From positions 41,405,631 to 41,469,630 of the forward strand of contig NC_092568.1 in NCBI RefSeq assembly GCF_037975245.1: a stretch of 64,000 bases of DNA, written 5' to 3'. A program made the translations under genes and the position numbers. Under the pieces are notes generated by a model that saw only the letters and a list, made by a program, of their open reading frames with translations, was not told the origin of the DNA and searched no databases. Positions 35,501 to 45,047 of the stretch are shown here, piece by piece; position 1 is the first letter of the stretch; each line of letters starts with the position of its first letter. The stretch is from Apostichopus japonicus (taxonomy: Eukaryota > Echinodermata > Holothuroidea > Aspidochirotida > Stichopodidae).

Positions 35501-37231
35501 CTGCTTAAAAGACTGAAACCAACTTACTTGGAATTGGCTGGACGGTGAAGCTGCCCCCGGCAGCTGACTCCCACCTGTAGCATTCGTCATCATTGTGTTT
35601 ACTGATAACTGAAACCTTCTCAGCAACCAAGTACGCAGAGTAAAAGCCAACACCAAACTGGCCAATCATAGAAATGTCAGCACCAGCCTAAAGAAAACAA
35701 TCAATAAACAACTTTGACTACAAATGTATGAACTCATTAGCCTTTACACATCAGCAGAAACTTAAAACTGGAACAATGACTGTTTGATTATAAAAGACAG
35801 CTATTAGGATAGAGCTTGGTGATGGACATTGTTGTCAAACTTTGTGCATCGACAAGAAATCTTGCTTCATTTGGGAGATGCTTTTCTTCTCCTTTCATAT
35901 TTTCAAACAGATTGTAACAAACACCAGCAGAAGGGCACGTCAACAACGCTAATATTTTAGAGTCTGCATTAGCACTGCGCTATAAAAAAAAACTAATGAT
36001 TAGTGACTAAACTACCAACTGATAGGTATAGATCTGCCTAATCAATGCTTGGCTAATTTAGATATGGTGGACAGTCTCAAATGTGAAGCTATACAAAAAG
36101 GTGGTACTTCAGAATAAGGTCACATAACAAATACCAACTTCTAATGTTCAGGGAATTTAACAGAACTATAACACAACTGATACTATCCAGGACTCCAATA
36201 CACCCAAAGTAAGGGATAAGACCTCCCACCTCCCTCCCCCCCTGCCCCAATAGGACAACTGTGCGATACAAGAGATATACAAGTAACTTCTGCAAGATAA
36301 AGGTAACAGGATGAACTACATGAGTATAGCCAACTTGTACCACACAACTGTACAACACCTGGTTTCTTGCACTGTAACTAACCTGAAGGGCTTCCATGAA
36401 GGCCTTGGTGCCACTTTTGGCAATGGTACCCAAGTTGTTAATGAGGTGAGCCTTGGTCATACCAATACCACTGTCTTGGATAGTAATGGTCTTCTCCTCT
36501 GCGTTGGGGATGATTTTGATGTAAAACTCTTTCCCAGAGTCCAACTTGCTTGGGTCTGTCAGGCTTTCATAGCGGATTTTGTCAAGGGCCTGTAAAATCA
36601 ACATCATATTGGGGTTCATCATACAAAACCAGTCAAATAATCTGATTCGTCCAACTGATCGATTAGACCTGTAGCTTTAGACTATATATGATACACTAAA
36701 TATTTAACACTCATTCTTGCAATAATGAAAACTAGGACCACCAGATACAAAGTAAAAGCAACTTCAGAACAAACGATGAACATGACATTAATGTGCATAG
36801 TGACCGATGATGTACTGCATGGAATATTCTTTGTGGAAAAACAGGACATTCTGAAGCAACATAACAATGTTCAGTAAATACATATCTATAATCTCGCATC
36901 ACTACATTGACCTCTATGGGTATATTCAACCAATAGGCAGTTCCTACAAAATATCAATATATCTGAAGCCATGGACCAAGAAGTCTGGTCTAGACAATTT
37001 ACACATTTGTTATTTCCTGTCAAAAGTACCACTGGTTCAGGTAATTCACAAAGATGACTGGAATACACTTACATCTGACGAGTTGGAGATGAGTTCCCTA
37101 AGAAAGATTTCTTTGTTGGAGTAGAATGTGTTGATGATGAGGCTCATAAGCTGAGCAATCTCTGCCTGGAAGGCAAAGGTTTCTGGTTCAGCCTCTTCTT
37201 CCATTGGAACATTCTCTGTAATTTCAGGCAT
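29520..37231 (-). CDS. HSP90: Cytosolic heat-shock protein HSP90, 12 coding exons, complete
   Basis: ATP-driven dimeric chaperone of the cytosol. Minus-strand coding exons: 37231-37073, 36589-36383, 35687-35528, 34661-34525, 34318-34148, 33766-33629, 32850-32685, 32368-32178, 31850-31703, 31193-30925, 30654-30321 and 29623-29520. Total 2184 nt, 727 residues (human beta form 724); all phases join. The N-terminal GHKL ATPase shows [42 protein letters not shown] and [17 protein letters not shown]. Exon 5 encodes the acidic/Lys charged linker. The middle domain has [27 protein letters not shown] and [17 protein letters not shown]. The C-terminal dimerisation part has [20 protein letters not shown] and [18 protein letters not shown], and the protein ends MEEVD, the TPR co-chaperone signal of cytosolic HSP90. 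The acceptor lies directly before the ATG, so the 5' UTR comes from another exon. No defect is seen. Confidence 0.98.
29655..29838. repeat. Minisatellite, period about 46 bp, 4 copies, HSP90 intron 11
   Basis: The unit includes GTGGTAGTCAATGTAACACA, CAATATAAAGATAT and TACAA. It lies 30 bp upstream of the last exon's acceptor in the direction of transcription. Confidence 0.9.
29921..30142 (+). other. Coding-like fragment with CxxC pairs inside HSP90 intron 11, antisense
   Basis: A 73-codon open stretch without a start codon, ending in TAA at 30140. It reads [18 protein letters not shown], then [12 protein letters not shown], then [16 protein letters not shown]. Cys spacing (C-x2-C-x-C and CPHC) and balanced composition look like the end of a zinc-binding protein. 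I do not recognise the family. It could be an exon of a nested gene, a retrocopy piece or chance. Confidence 0.35.
31543..31740 (-). repeat. Duplication of the HSP90 exon 9/intron 9 junction
   Basis: The last 27 bases of exon 9, its donor and about 55 intron bases at 31650-31730 recur at about 31543-31618. Shared words on the plus strand are CTGGATGAATGTGTATCATG, GTTGACTTCAGCATCCAT and CTGTGATATAGTAGATCTGA. The real donor (31702-31697) reads GTTAGT, while the copy inside the intron has GTGAGT, closer to consensus. A C run separates the copies. Reading past the real donor gives ACA GGT TAG, an immediate stop. Confidence 0.9.
33010..33400. repeat. Tandem repeat, period about 75 bp, about 5 copies, HSP90 intron 6
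   Basis: The unit has GAGCAGCCCAATAATATTCC, CTGATGATAAGCAGTAATA, GGTACTGAAATCATGC and TTCTATGA. Copies differ by 10-15 percent and by short indels. Confidence 0.85.
35095..35508. mobile_element. hAT-like non-autonomous element, G-rich family, HSP90 intron 3
   Basis: Ends are CAGGGATGAGACT and AGTCTCATGCCTG, with CTTAAA in both flanks (duplication imperfect). Inside is the family signature GGAGGGGTTTAAGGGGGGTG, CCCCCTCCCCTTTAGAAATT and CTTAGATGCAAAATGGTGG shared with 40118, 51714 and 52100. An A-rich stretch fills the 3' part. No transposase. Confidence 0.6.
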
Positions 37232-39124
37232 CTGTAAAAATACAATGAATAAATTATAATGCCATGTGAAGAAATCACCTGCTCCAATTGCGATAAAAAG
37301 AGAACCTACATCACAAATTAATTTGGTTGGGATGTCCTTTAGTGTGTATGCTGCATCACCACCAGGGGATTTTGGTTGGGATGTCCTTTAGTGTGTATCC
37401 TGCATCACCAGCAGGGGATAAGGGGGTCACACTATTTGCAATCCTGTAAGATTCCCTCAACATTGTAGGCTGTACTATAGTGCACACAGGAGCCATTAAC
37501 ATCCACCATTAATCCTTACCCTGATCACTTTGCAGGTTTTCTTGCAATAGTTAATTATTCATGGTTGACCACTTCATTGGCAATCCTAATTATTTTTTGA
37601 AAATGAAGATTTCTGTTGGGAAGCTTCATAATTATCAACATTGTTTTCTGAAGATTCTTCACAAGAGTCACCAATGCCACTGTACACAGACAGTGGCATA
37701 AGGACCAAGCTCTGTCATCTTAACAAGTTTAATTAACTCCAGAGAAGTGCTCTATGCAGTGGTAATTATGGAAAACCCCACACTTTTCTAACAGCTTATT
37801 TTTTGCTGGAGTTTTGCGGTGGGGAACCCATCTATGTCTGTATTAGTTAAACACTTTTGAGATGGTAGTTATATGGCGAAGATGTTATTCTTTTTTTCCC
37901 TTGACTGCGGCTCCACCTGAAATAGAGACCTGAAAGGTGGCTTAAAATTCTACAATTGTACCTAAATCCAAGGACTAGAAAGAATGTTATGTACTTTCCA
38001 TGTACACAAAGCCATAAAAGGCAAGATGCACAAATACAAAAAATGAAGCACCACTGGTTTTGGGTTGCAATAAAAAGGAAGTAACTTAATGGCAAAAGCC
38101 TTGGCACTTTAAGTTTAAATTAACTATAAGTTGGATTGCAAACTAACATCTTCTTGCCAATTGGCTATTGTGTACCTTTCCAATTGCATCATACTATTGA
38201 AACTGCTAAGGGAAATTCCAGCAGCTATTAACAGTATTATTACTAACTTCAACAGCCGATATGGATTATCATAGTATCTGGTTGAAATGAGAATGATCTG
38301 GAAAGATCGCTGAGCTAACAGTGACATGTTGCGAAGAGTGATTAGGATTGGGTGGAATATGCAATCATTTACATGAAATAAGAATTTAGTTTACAAATTG
38401 TTGGTACACATGTCACAAGTCACCATAGCTGGCCGATTGTGTGATCTTCATTTTGCATACAAATTGCAAATGTGTGTAAATGAGTTAATATTTCCAATGA
38501 ATCTGAATTTTTTGCAGTTTTAAAGTTAAAAGTTGAGAGTTGCACAATTTGGCCCCAACACAGGCCCTAAAACAATTGAAATTTTCCAACTGCAACTTGC
38601 AAGGCTAGAATTTTGCCTCACCCAGTTTCTGCAGTTCTTGGCTCGGGATTACATCCTGATGTACACAATAATGCTGTCAGCAATTGAAAAAATATTAATG
38701 TGCGTAACATTACAAAAGATGTGAATTAAAACAACATATTACTGTTAAACTAGCGATTTGTTAGTCCTAACATTAACAAAGCAAACTTTCATTTGGAAAC
38801 GCTGGGAGCACATGTCAAGACAAAAGGCATGGTCTCAATTTAATTCTGTCAGCAATTGAAAAATATTAATGTGCGTAACATTACAAAAGATGTGAATAAA
38901 CAAATCATATGACTTTTAAACTAGCGATTTGTTAGTTCTAACATTAACAAAGCAAATTTTGATTTGGAAACACATGTCAAGACAAAAGGCATGGTCTGAA
39001 CATAGCTCCGGGTTCATGCCGACAAGCCTCAGCCTATTGAACGATACTCAATTTCACCTCATTACAACGTGAAAAATGATTTTTGAAGCTTCTTTTCTCT
39101 TAACAATTGCATTTGTGCTCTTAC
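37232..39124 (-). other. HSP90 5' UTR intron
   Basis: Runs from the donor after the non-coding exon (GTAAGAG at 39124) to the acceptor TTTTTACAG directly before the ATG. Contains a two-copy repeat of about 50 bp (GGTTGGGATGTCCTTTAGTG, 37323-37424) and a 160 bp duplication at 38674-38998. Confidence 0.75.
38674..38998. repeat. Direct duplication of about 160 bp near the HSP90 5' exon
   Basis: Copy 1 is 38674-38835 and copy 2 is 38846-38998. Shared words are CTGTCAGCAATTGAAAAA, TTAATGTGCGTAACATTACA, AACTAGCGATTTGTTAG and CAAGACAAAAGGCATGGTCT. Copy 2 lacks 9 bases. Confidence 0.9.
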
Positions 39125-39207
39125 CTTGTTATTTCCTCGAAGTTGATTCAGCTTAAAGAAACTGTAGATATATTTTGCCGAGCGTCTCTGGCGTGGCTTG
39201 TTCAGTG
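39125..39207 (-). other. HSP90 non-coding first exon (predicted)
   Basis: The downstream limit is a good donor, AACAAG|GTAAGAG. The upstream limit is inferred from the TATA box about 30 bp away. The sequence (CTTCGAGGAAATAACAAG at the end) has no ATG. Placing an intron in the 5' UTR just before the start codon is the usual HSP90 gene layout in animals. Confidence 0.65.
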
Positions 39208-39234
39208 GTTGTCTTCACACGGAATGATAATGAC

Positions 39235-39577
39235 TTATATAGTGTACATGCAGCGTGGTCACGTTGTACTACGAGGGAATTTTCTAGACATGTGCTTCTC
39301 TGAAAACCATACAACTGTATTCGTTTAAATGTTCGATGAATAATTTTAATGTATTCATCCGCATGCGAGTCACATCATTCCATCCAGTTTCTTCTCGAAT
39401 ATTTATTGGATTCCATATATAAGCTGAGTTTCACACTAATTGGCTAGTTTCTTTCGAAAAAGGGCAAAACTGGTGGCAAATATAAAGATAAAATAAAATA
39501 ATCGCAATAATTGCGCACTATTTTGTAGGAAGTTTTGACGTATTGTAGTAAAGAGTCACAAATCCAGAAAGTTCTAA
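39235..39577 (-). promoter_or_regulatory. HSP90 promoter: TATA box and heat-shock elements
   Basis: TATATAA on the minus strand at 39241-39235. Upstream are three matches to the heat-shock factor site, alternating GAA and TTC with two-base gaps: GAAttTTCtaGAC at 39277-39289, TTCtcGAAtaTTT at 39392-39404 and GAAagTTC at 39567-39574. CCAAT on the minus strand lies at about 39404-39408 and 39438-39442. The first element is about 40 bp from the TATA box, as in strongly inducible heat-shock promoters. This predicts HSF1-driven induction. Confidence 0.75.
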
Positions 39578-39599
39578 AACGGAAGTGGCTTTGATCCTT

Positions 39600-40109
39600 T
39601 CATTATTGTGATAGTAAAGTATTTAGGGGTGAATAAAATATTATATAAGCTAAATTGTAAAAATATAGTCGTATGTATAAGCCATTAAAAACATTTTTAC
39701 CTAACTACAGTAAAATATTACATTTTGTTTAGGATTATTGATAGTTATAAGTATTTATAGTTATAAACTAAGAGTTAATTTAGGTTTATAAACTCTAATA
39801 GACCTGTAATGAATTAATACTGCCCCCAGATTTTGACTCACGAGTAATAAAGCTTTGACTAAAATGCTATGGTAGCGTTAGTATGTACAGTGTAACATGA
39901 AGTAGTATATCACACATTTCGACTAGAGCTTTCGCTAGGTAAAGTACGTGCCATAAGTTGACATCACCCATCGTTCGCCATTTTTCGAAATTTCGAGAAA
40001 AAAAACATCTTTAAACCTTCGAGAACAATGTTCAGATAACAAGTTATAAACTTGGTGTAACAGTTTACATTTCGAGAAATATATAGTCGAATTTTCGAGA
40101 TAAAATTTA
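39600..40109. other. Intergenic upstream of HSP90
   Basis: AT-rich with several TTTCGAGAA-like words between 39975 and 40100. No gene recognised. Confidence 0.4.
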
Positions 40110-40117
40110 CGTCAGAG

Positions 40118-40478
40118 CAGTGGCGTAGGAAGGTACTTTTGAGTGGGGGGGGGGGGGGCTGAAGACTGATGGCCGGCCTGGGGGAGGGGTCTAAGGGGAG
40201 GGGTTTCCCCTCCCCTTTGGAAATTTTGTGCATTTCCAGGTGGCCTCAGATGCAATTTGGTGCAATATAGCACACTTCAACACCCACTCCATTTTGTAAA
40301 TAATTTTGCATTTTCACCTGGCCTTAGATGCAATTTGGTGCTCCAAATGAGATTTTTGTTCTCATTTGGAAATGAAAAAGGGGTTTTCTGACTTGCGAAG
40401 CGGGGGGGGGGGGCGGAATGATACTTCCGCCCACCACTGGGGGGCTGGCGCCCCCAGCCCCCGGTTCCTACGCCCTTG
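40118..40478. mobile_element. hAT-like non-autonomous element, G-rich family
   Basis: Ends are CAGTGGCGTAGGAA and TTCCTACGCCCTTG. Flanks are CGTCAGAG (40110-40117) and CGTCAGAT (40479-40486), an 8 bp duplication with one change. Inside are the signature GGGGGAGGGGTCTAAGGGGA, its mirror CCCCTCCCCTTT, and two copies of a TTAGATGCAATTTGGTG or CTCAGATGCAATTTGGTG word. Confidence 0.8.
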
Positions 40479-40486
40479 CGTCAGAT

Positions 40487-41676
40487 AGAAACCACTTGTC
40501 TAAGAAACTTCGAGAAAGGGAGTGTAGTCGAGTAACACTTGCATGATAACTTGCATCGTTTGTTCAATGTTATCCTTTAGTGGTGTAATGTTTATCAAAT
40601 GTATTAAAATATGTTTTCACACCGTGATAGCTAATTTTTATATGCCTTTTTAGTTTCTTTGTCTTGGCCAAAATGTTCCGAAATTTGGTACTTAATCCGA
40701 CTTTCTCAATTGCTGAACTGGTGAATAGCCATGGGTGTAATCATTCCACCAAATCCGGGTCCGAGAGCATATCTTGATCCAATTCTGAGTCGAGTTCACT
40801 ACAGTCCGGATCCACTTAATAAGTTTAAAAACAAACATATTAGATTTACTGAAGATTAAAATAGTACAGAGAGTGAGGAATGGTCGGGGATGAGGGGGGG
40901 GGGCGAGGGGGCTACATCCCTTGATTAATTGATCTGGGGGAAAATGAAGCCCATACTTCTGTATATGCAGTGGTGGAGTCTATTGGTAATGAAATCTTAA
41001 TGACTAATATTGTTTCAGAATCCTATACATGGTAGCATGGCGGGTGAAGCAGGCTGTAGTGAACTTTGATACAATCGATCGATGCTTGTTTAGTTTTCAT
41101 ATACACTACGCTAATGCCTACGACATTGGATTAGTTGCCCCCCCCCCTCTCTCCCTCCGAACGTTGATAAATTTGATTCAATATCTGAGATAAGCTGGAT
41201 CGCCGGCAGCGATGTCTACTCGACAATATACAGTTCATCACTGCAGGGACCGATAATGGTTTGTACCAAAGGGGCAAAGTTACGTTCTGTAAGTGCGGTC
41301 ATCTATAGCTTTCAGTGGAAGAGCGCCCTCATTTAGAGGAGAGGCTGAAAACCAGGATAAGTTGCGATTGGGGGGGGGGGGGGGGGTTAGTAGGTAGGGT
41401 TTCTAACACCATTAAACTTTCCCATGCCACCCCCTAATAAATGTGCGTAATTCAATATCACGGTATAAGCTGGAAAAGTTGTCTCTGTAAGAATCAAGTT
41501 TTAATCCTCAGCCCAATCTATATATCGCCCCTCTGGTATCTGTATATACTAACCCATATATGTTTATTCGATTACATTAATGACACACCAGCTATTCTTG
41601 ATGTAATATTCCATATATCTACCTCTTTTTTATCATTTTTATATAACATGAACAATTTTTCGGATGACATGCATCA
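40487..41676. other. Intergenic, nothing recognised
   Basis: Contains long G runs at about 40897 and 41370-41385 and a C run at about 41140. No gene or named repeat supported. Confidence 0.4.
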
Positions 41677-41830
41677 GGAGCGTATCAAGGATTTTCTAAC
41701 TTTCCGGGGGGGCGCGAATTACTATCTAAGCAGAGCGCCACCATCAGTTGGCGCGTAGCGTATAAGAAAATTTCTGGTTTTGACACCCCCAGGTGTATAC
41801 ACTTTTTGCTTAAGAACCGAGTATTTCCCA
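41677..41830 (+). mobile_element. G-rich repeat family R2, copy 1
   Basis: Starts CAGGAGCGTATCAAGG, then a G run, then the hairpin word GCGCCACCATCAGTTGGCGC and GTAGCGTATAAG. Shared with copies at 42868 and 47736. It may be the left end of a longer composite reaching GGATACGCGCCTG at 43612-43624, since TGCAT flanks both places, but that pairing is uncertain. Confidence 0.55.
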
Positions 41831-42299
41831 GTTTTTTTCCAACTGTTACATTTTTGAAGATTGTCTCCAGTCACATGCATCATGTTCGACCTCATCGTAT
41901 GTCCTGCATGTGGATCATTGCTTTTTTGTAGATGATTCTACGTCGCGGCCCACAATACCCGACACTTTTGAAGGTTTTAAGCCCATTATTTGTTCAGAAT
42001 TTGAAAATTCACATTTCTCGTGAATAAACTCGCTTCAAAACATACCCATAATGTTGCCAAAAAAATTCATCTATGGACAACCAATATAGAAAAACCTCTT
42101 TGAACCCATAAAAGACCGGCCAAAATTGCACGAGTAGAAGGAAGTATGATGAAGAATGTTGGTGAGGAAATTTTCGAAAGTTCAGACACAGTTAATTTAT
42201 TGGTGTACAAATAATAAAACCTTTAATAACGGCTATTATAAAACTTCGTTGAAGGAAATGTAACAAATGCCAGATATTTTCAAAACCGAACACTCCCAC

Positions 42300-42400
42300 A
42301 TAGGCGTAGGAGGCGGGAGGCTGCAGCCCCCCAATATTTTTTTCCTGGAAATTCGGGTAATGTGCTGAGAATTTTTCGGGCACCTATACTGAAAGAAAAA
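42300..42400. repeat. Short GC-rich repeat piece
   Basis: ATAGGCGTAGGAGGCGGGAG followed by GCTGCAGCCCCCCAATATTT resembles the ends of the hAT-like elements here (CAGTGGCGTAGGA type). The other end is not found. Confidence 0.3.
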
Positions 42401-42867
42401 TAAATTGCAATACTTAGCTACATCTAAAGGAAATTAATTTAAAAAATCTCCTTGGTAAGTAAAATAAAGTTCTATGCTTGGACGACTAATTAGCCATTAC
42501 TAATGTAAAAGAGAATTTTGACATAATTGGACCTCCATGCTTTTTCTCCATCTACATAAGACATTTATGGATGGGCATCCCGCGGTGTACTGCGAAACTT
42601 ACACGGACCGTACGGTACACGATGGTATGCGATGTAATAACCGATGCTTGCTTATATGATAATGACAATTACATGTTGAACGCGCGCGAAGCGCGCGAAA
42701 AATGTTGGTTATTTTTTTTCGGGCAAGTCGTTACAGCTCCCCAAATCAAATTGGGCTCCTTCGCCTTTGACTACACACACAGACAGTTTTGAAGCTGTTC
42801 ATCCTGGAACGCCATTTTCATGCTCACTGATATGATTTGATATCTGCGGTTTGCTTTACAAATTCGA

Positions 42868-43080
42868 ACGGGCGCGTAGCTAGGAATTTTCCAAGGGGGG
42901 GGGGGGACGAAGTTTGTAGGCAAACTATTTAAGCGTAGCGCCACCATAAGTTGGCGCGAAGCGTACAAGGAAATTTTGGCCGAAAATGCCTCCCAGATCG
43001 CTGGAAATGACACTTCCCAGGCCTTGTTAGTTGTATCTAAGCATTTTCTATTTTGAAATTACTAGCGATATTATAAAAAA
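42868..43080 (+). mobile_element. G-rich repeat family R2, copy 2
   Basis: GGGCGCGTAGCTAGGAATTT, a G run, AAGCGTAGCGCCACCATAAG, TTGGCGCGAAGCGTAC, then CCTCCCAGATCGCTGGAAAT. The last words recur at 47848-47880 (CTCCCTAGGTCGCCGGAAAT), which fixes the family's order. Confidence 0.6.
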
Positions 43081-43444
43081 TATGCTCGGGGGGGGGGGGG
43101 TGGGGGGTGGTCGTCCCCTTCCCGAAATGCGTCATGTTCCCCGATGACTCGGTCGAGTTCGAGAACAGCCGCAGTTGGTTTCATAGCACAATTGTTTAAG
43201 GCGTTTGTACACACACACACGCGTTATGATAGACCATATATAGTATATATATATATATAGATACATTAGTGAGAGAGGAAAAATGGAAACGTCAAAAATG
43301 GAGTTGTCGGTGTAAGGGGTAGGGTGAGGTGCACGCCCCTTCCGAAATCCTCGATCCGTCACTGGCTACCCTGTATATGTAATAGGGATCAGCGCTATAA
43401 TGATGTCACTGTTCCTTGTTCTCATCCCGGTGTCTTGGCGTTTT

Positions 43445-43580
43445 TCTTTTACTCCCTCCTTTTCTCCTTTTTCTCTCTTTCTTCTTTTTTTCTTTTCCCT
43501 TCCTTCCTCTCCTCTTCCCCTTTCCCCCTCTTTTTTCCCCCTTTTTCTTCTCTTTTTTCTCTCCTCTTTTTCTTACCCGG
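43445..43580. repeat. Homopyrimidine tract, about 130 bases
   Basis: Almost only C and T on the plus strand, in irregular CTTTTTCTC-type runs. All frames stay open as Ser/Phe/Pro/Leu strings, which explains the overlapping open frames here. Long enough to form a triplex in principle. Confidence 0.85.
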
Positions 43581-43625
43581 CGGGCGCGCGCCCCCAACAC
43601 CCCCCCCCCCCTGGATACGCGCCTG

Positions 43626-45047
43626 TGCATTTTGTTAATCTATTTCATAATGTTGGTCACAAAACTAGAGAATACCTAAACTGTTAACAGTTTTTAAAAC
43701 CTTTCTTGAGGTTGAGTTAGATTTAAGGTTTCTGAGTCCGTATATTATCAGACAGTGTACTAATAAATGCGTCAGTCCTGGGAAAATGCTTGAAATATGT
43801 AAGCAATATGTCCAAGTTTGCACACGAGTCAAACATTATTTGAATCTGCTTTCAATGTAATGGCAATACTAATAATGACCTTAATGGAACTTATCACAGA
43901 AATTTAAAAAAAAAATAGAAACTATTCTTCCTTTATTGAGAGAATTATGGAAATTTGTATCCGTGAATAACTGTGAGGATTGATTCCTCGAAATTAATTT
44001 AAGGAGTTTATACTTCTTTAAAGAGAGGGGTTGGGTCGGCCGGTTGGATGTTCAAAAAACCAACCCAACACGGCCTGCAGAAGTGGTGACCCGAAGCTAC
44101 CTGTATCTCACCGTTCCTTCTATAGCCTATATACCGCCAAGCTGTCGTATACTTCCAACAACAACAGTCGGGTTTGAGTAGAAAGTTTGTTATATGCGCC
44201 CTTCTCACAGCAATAACAAACGTCTAAATTAATTTGAAACTTTATCGTTTTTACTGAAACACGTCTGGGTGGGGTCATTTCGGTTAATGTGTGCCTGTAC
44301 CTTGTCTCAAAGAGCGTTTGACACCCTCCACCACTGACCCCACCCAGCCTCGACGAATGACGTAGGCTATCCATTGCCATATACGTCTCATAACATTGTG
44401 TACTATAGATGTATGGTACGTTTTACCTGAGTCATAAACAACCTATCACAGGGAGTAACTGCCAAACATCGATATTTTTACGCCTCACCCTTCAAAGAAC
44501 CTCGAATTCTATGTACTCAGTGACAGCTGACACACTCTATATGGCTCATTTAATATACGTAAGCCATTCAATTTCATATGTACATCACGACATAATATAC
44601 TAATCCAAAAGAACAGTTTTATATATCATCAGCACTATAGCTGTATGCATTGTTGGATATAACGGCAGTTTGTATACGGACCCCAGAACCTCGGTCTTTG
44701 AAATTTAGTAATTATATAATTAAATAGATTTTCCAGATTTCAAGAAAAAACGTTATATTTACACACGAGATTTAATATTGTTTACAGGATTTAATTTTGG
44801 CTATAATTGGTTGATATTTTATTTAGTAAAAATTCTTTTGAGATTTTTTATTTTTTTTATCAGTAGCTGAGTACGATTCCACTGTCTATTTGTTTTAATG
44901 TATAGAAGGAGAAAGAAAACACGTTTATGACTTTCGATTCTACCTGACAAACAAGAAAGTCCACTTCTTGACCTAAGGAAGTACAATTTGTTTGGATACA
45001 ATATCAATAATTTACTTGTTTTGATACAATTTTAATAATTTACTTCA
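43626..45047. other. Intergenic upstream of the GRAM gene
   Basis: No gene recognised. GTTGGGTCGGCCGGTTGG and CCAACCCAACACGGCC at 44029-44076 can pair as a hairpin. The last few hundred bases should hold the promoter of the gene at 45048, but I see no clear TATA or initiator motif. Confidence 0.4.

Noticed and set aside
43324-43687. Overlapping Ser/Phe/Pro-rich open frames on both strands
   Set aside because: Caused by a homopyrimidine tract.
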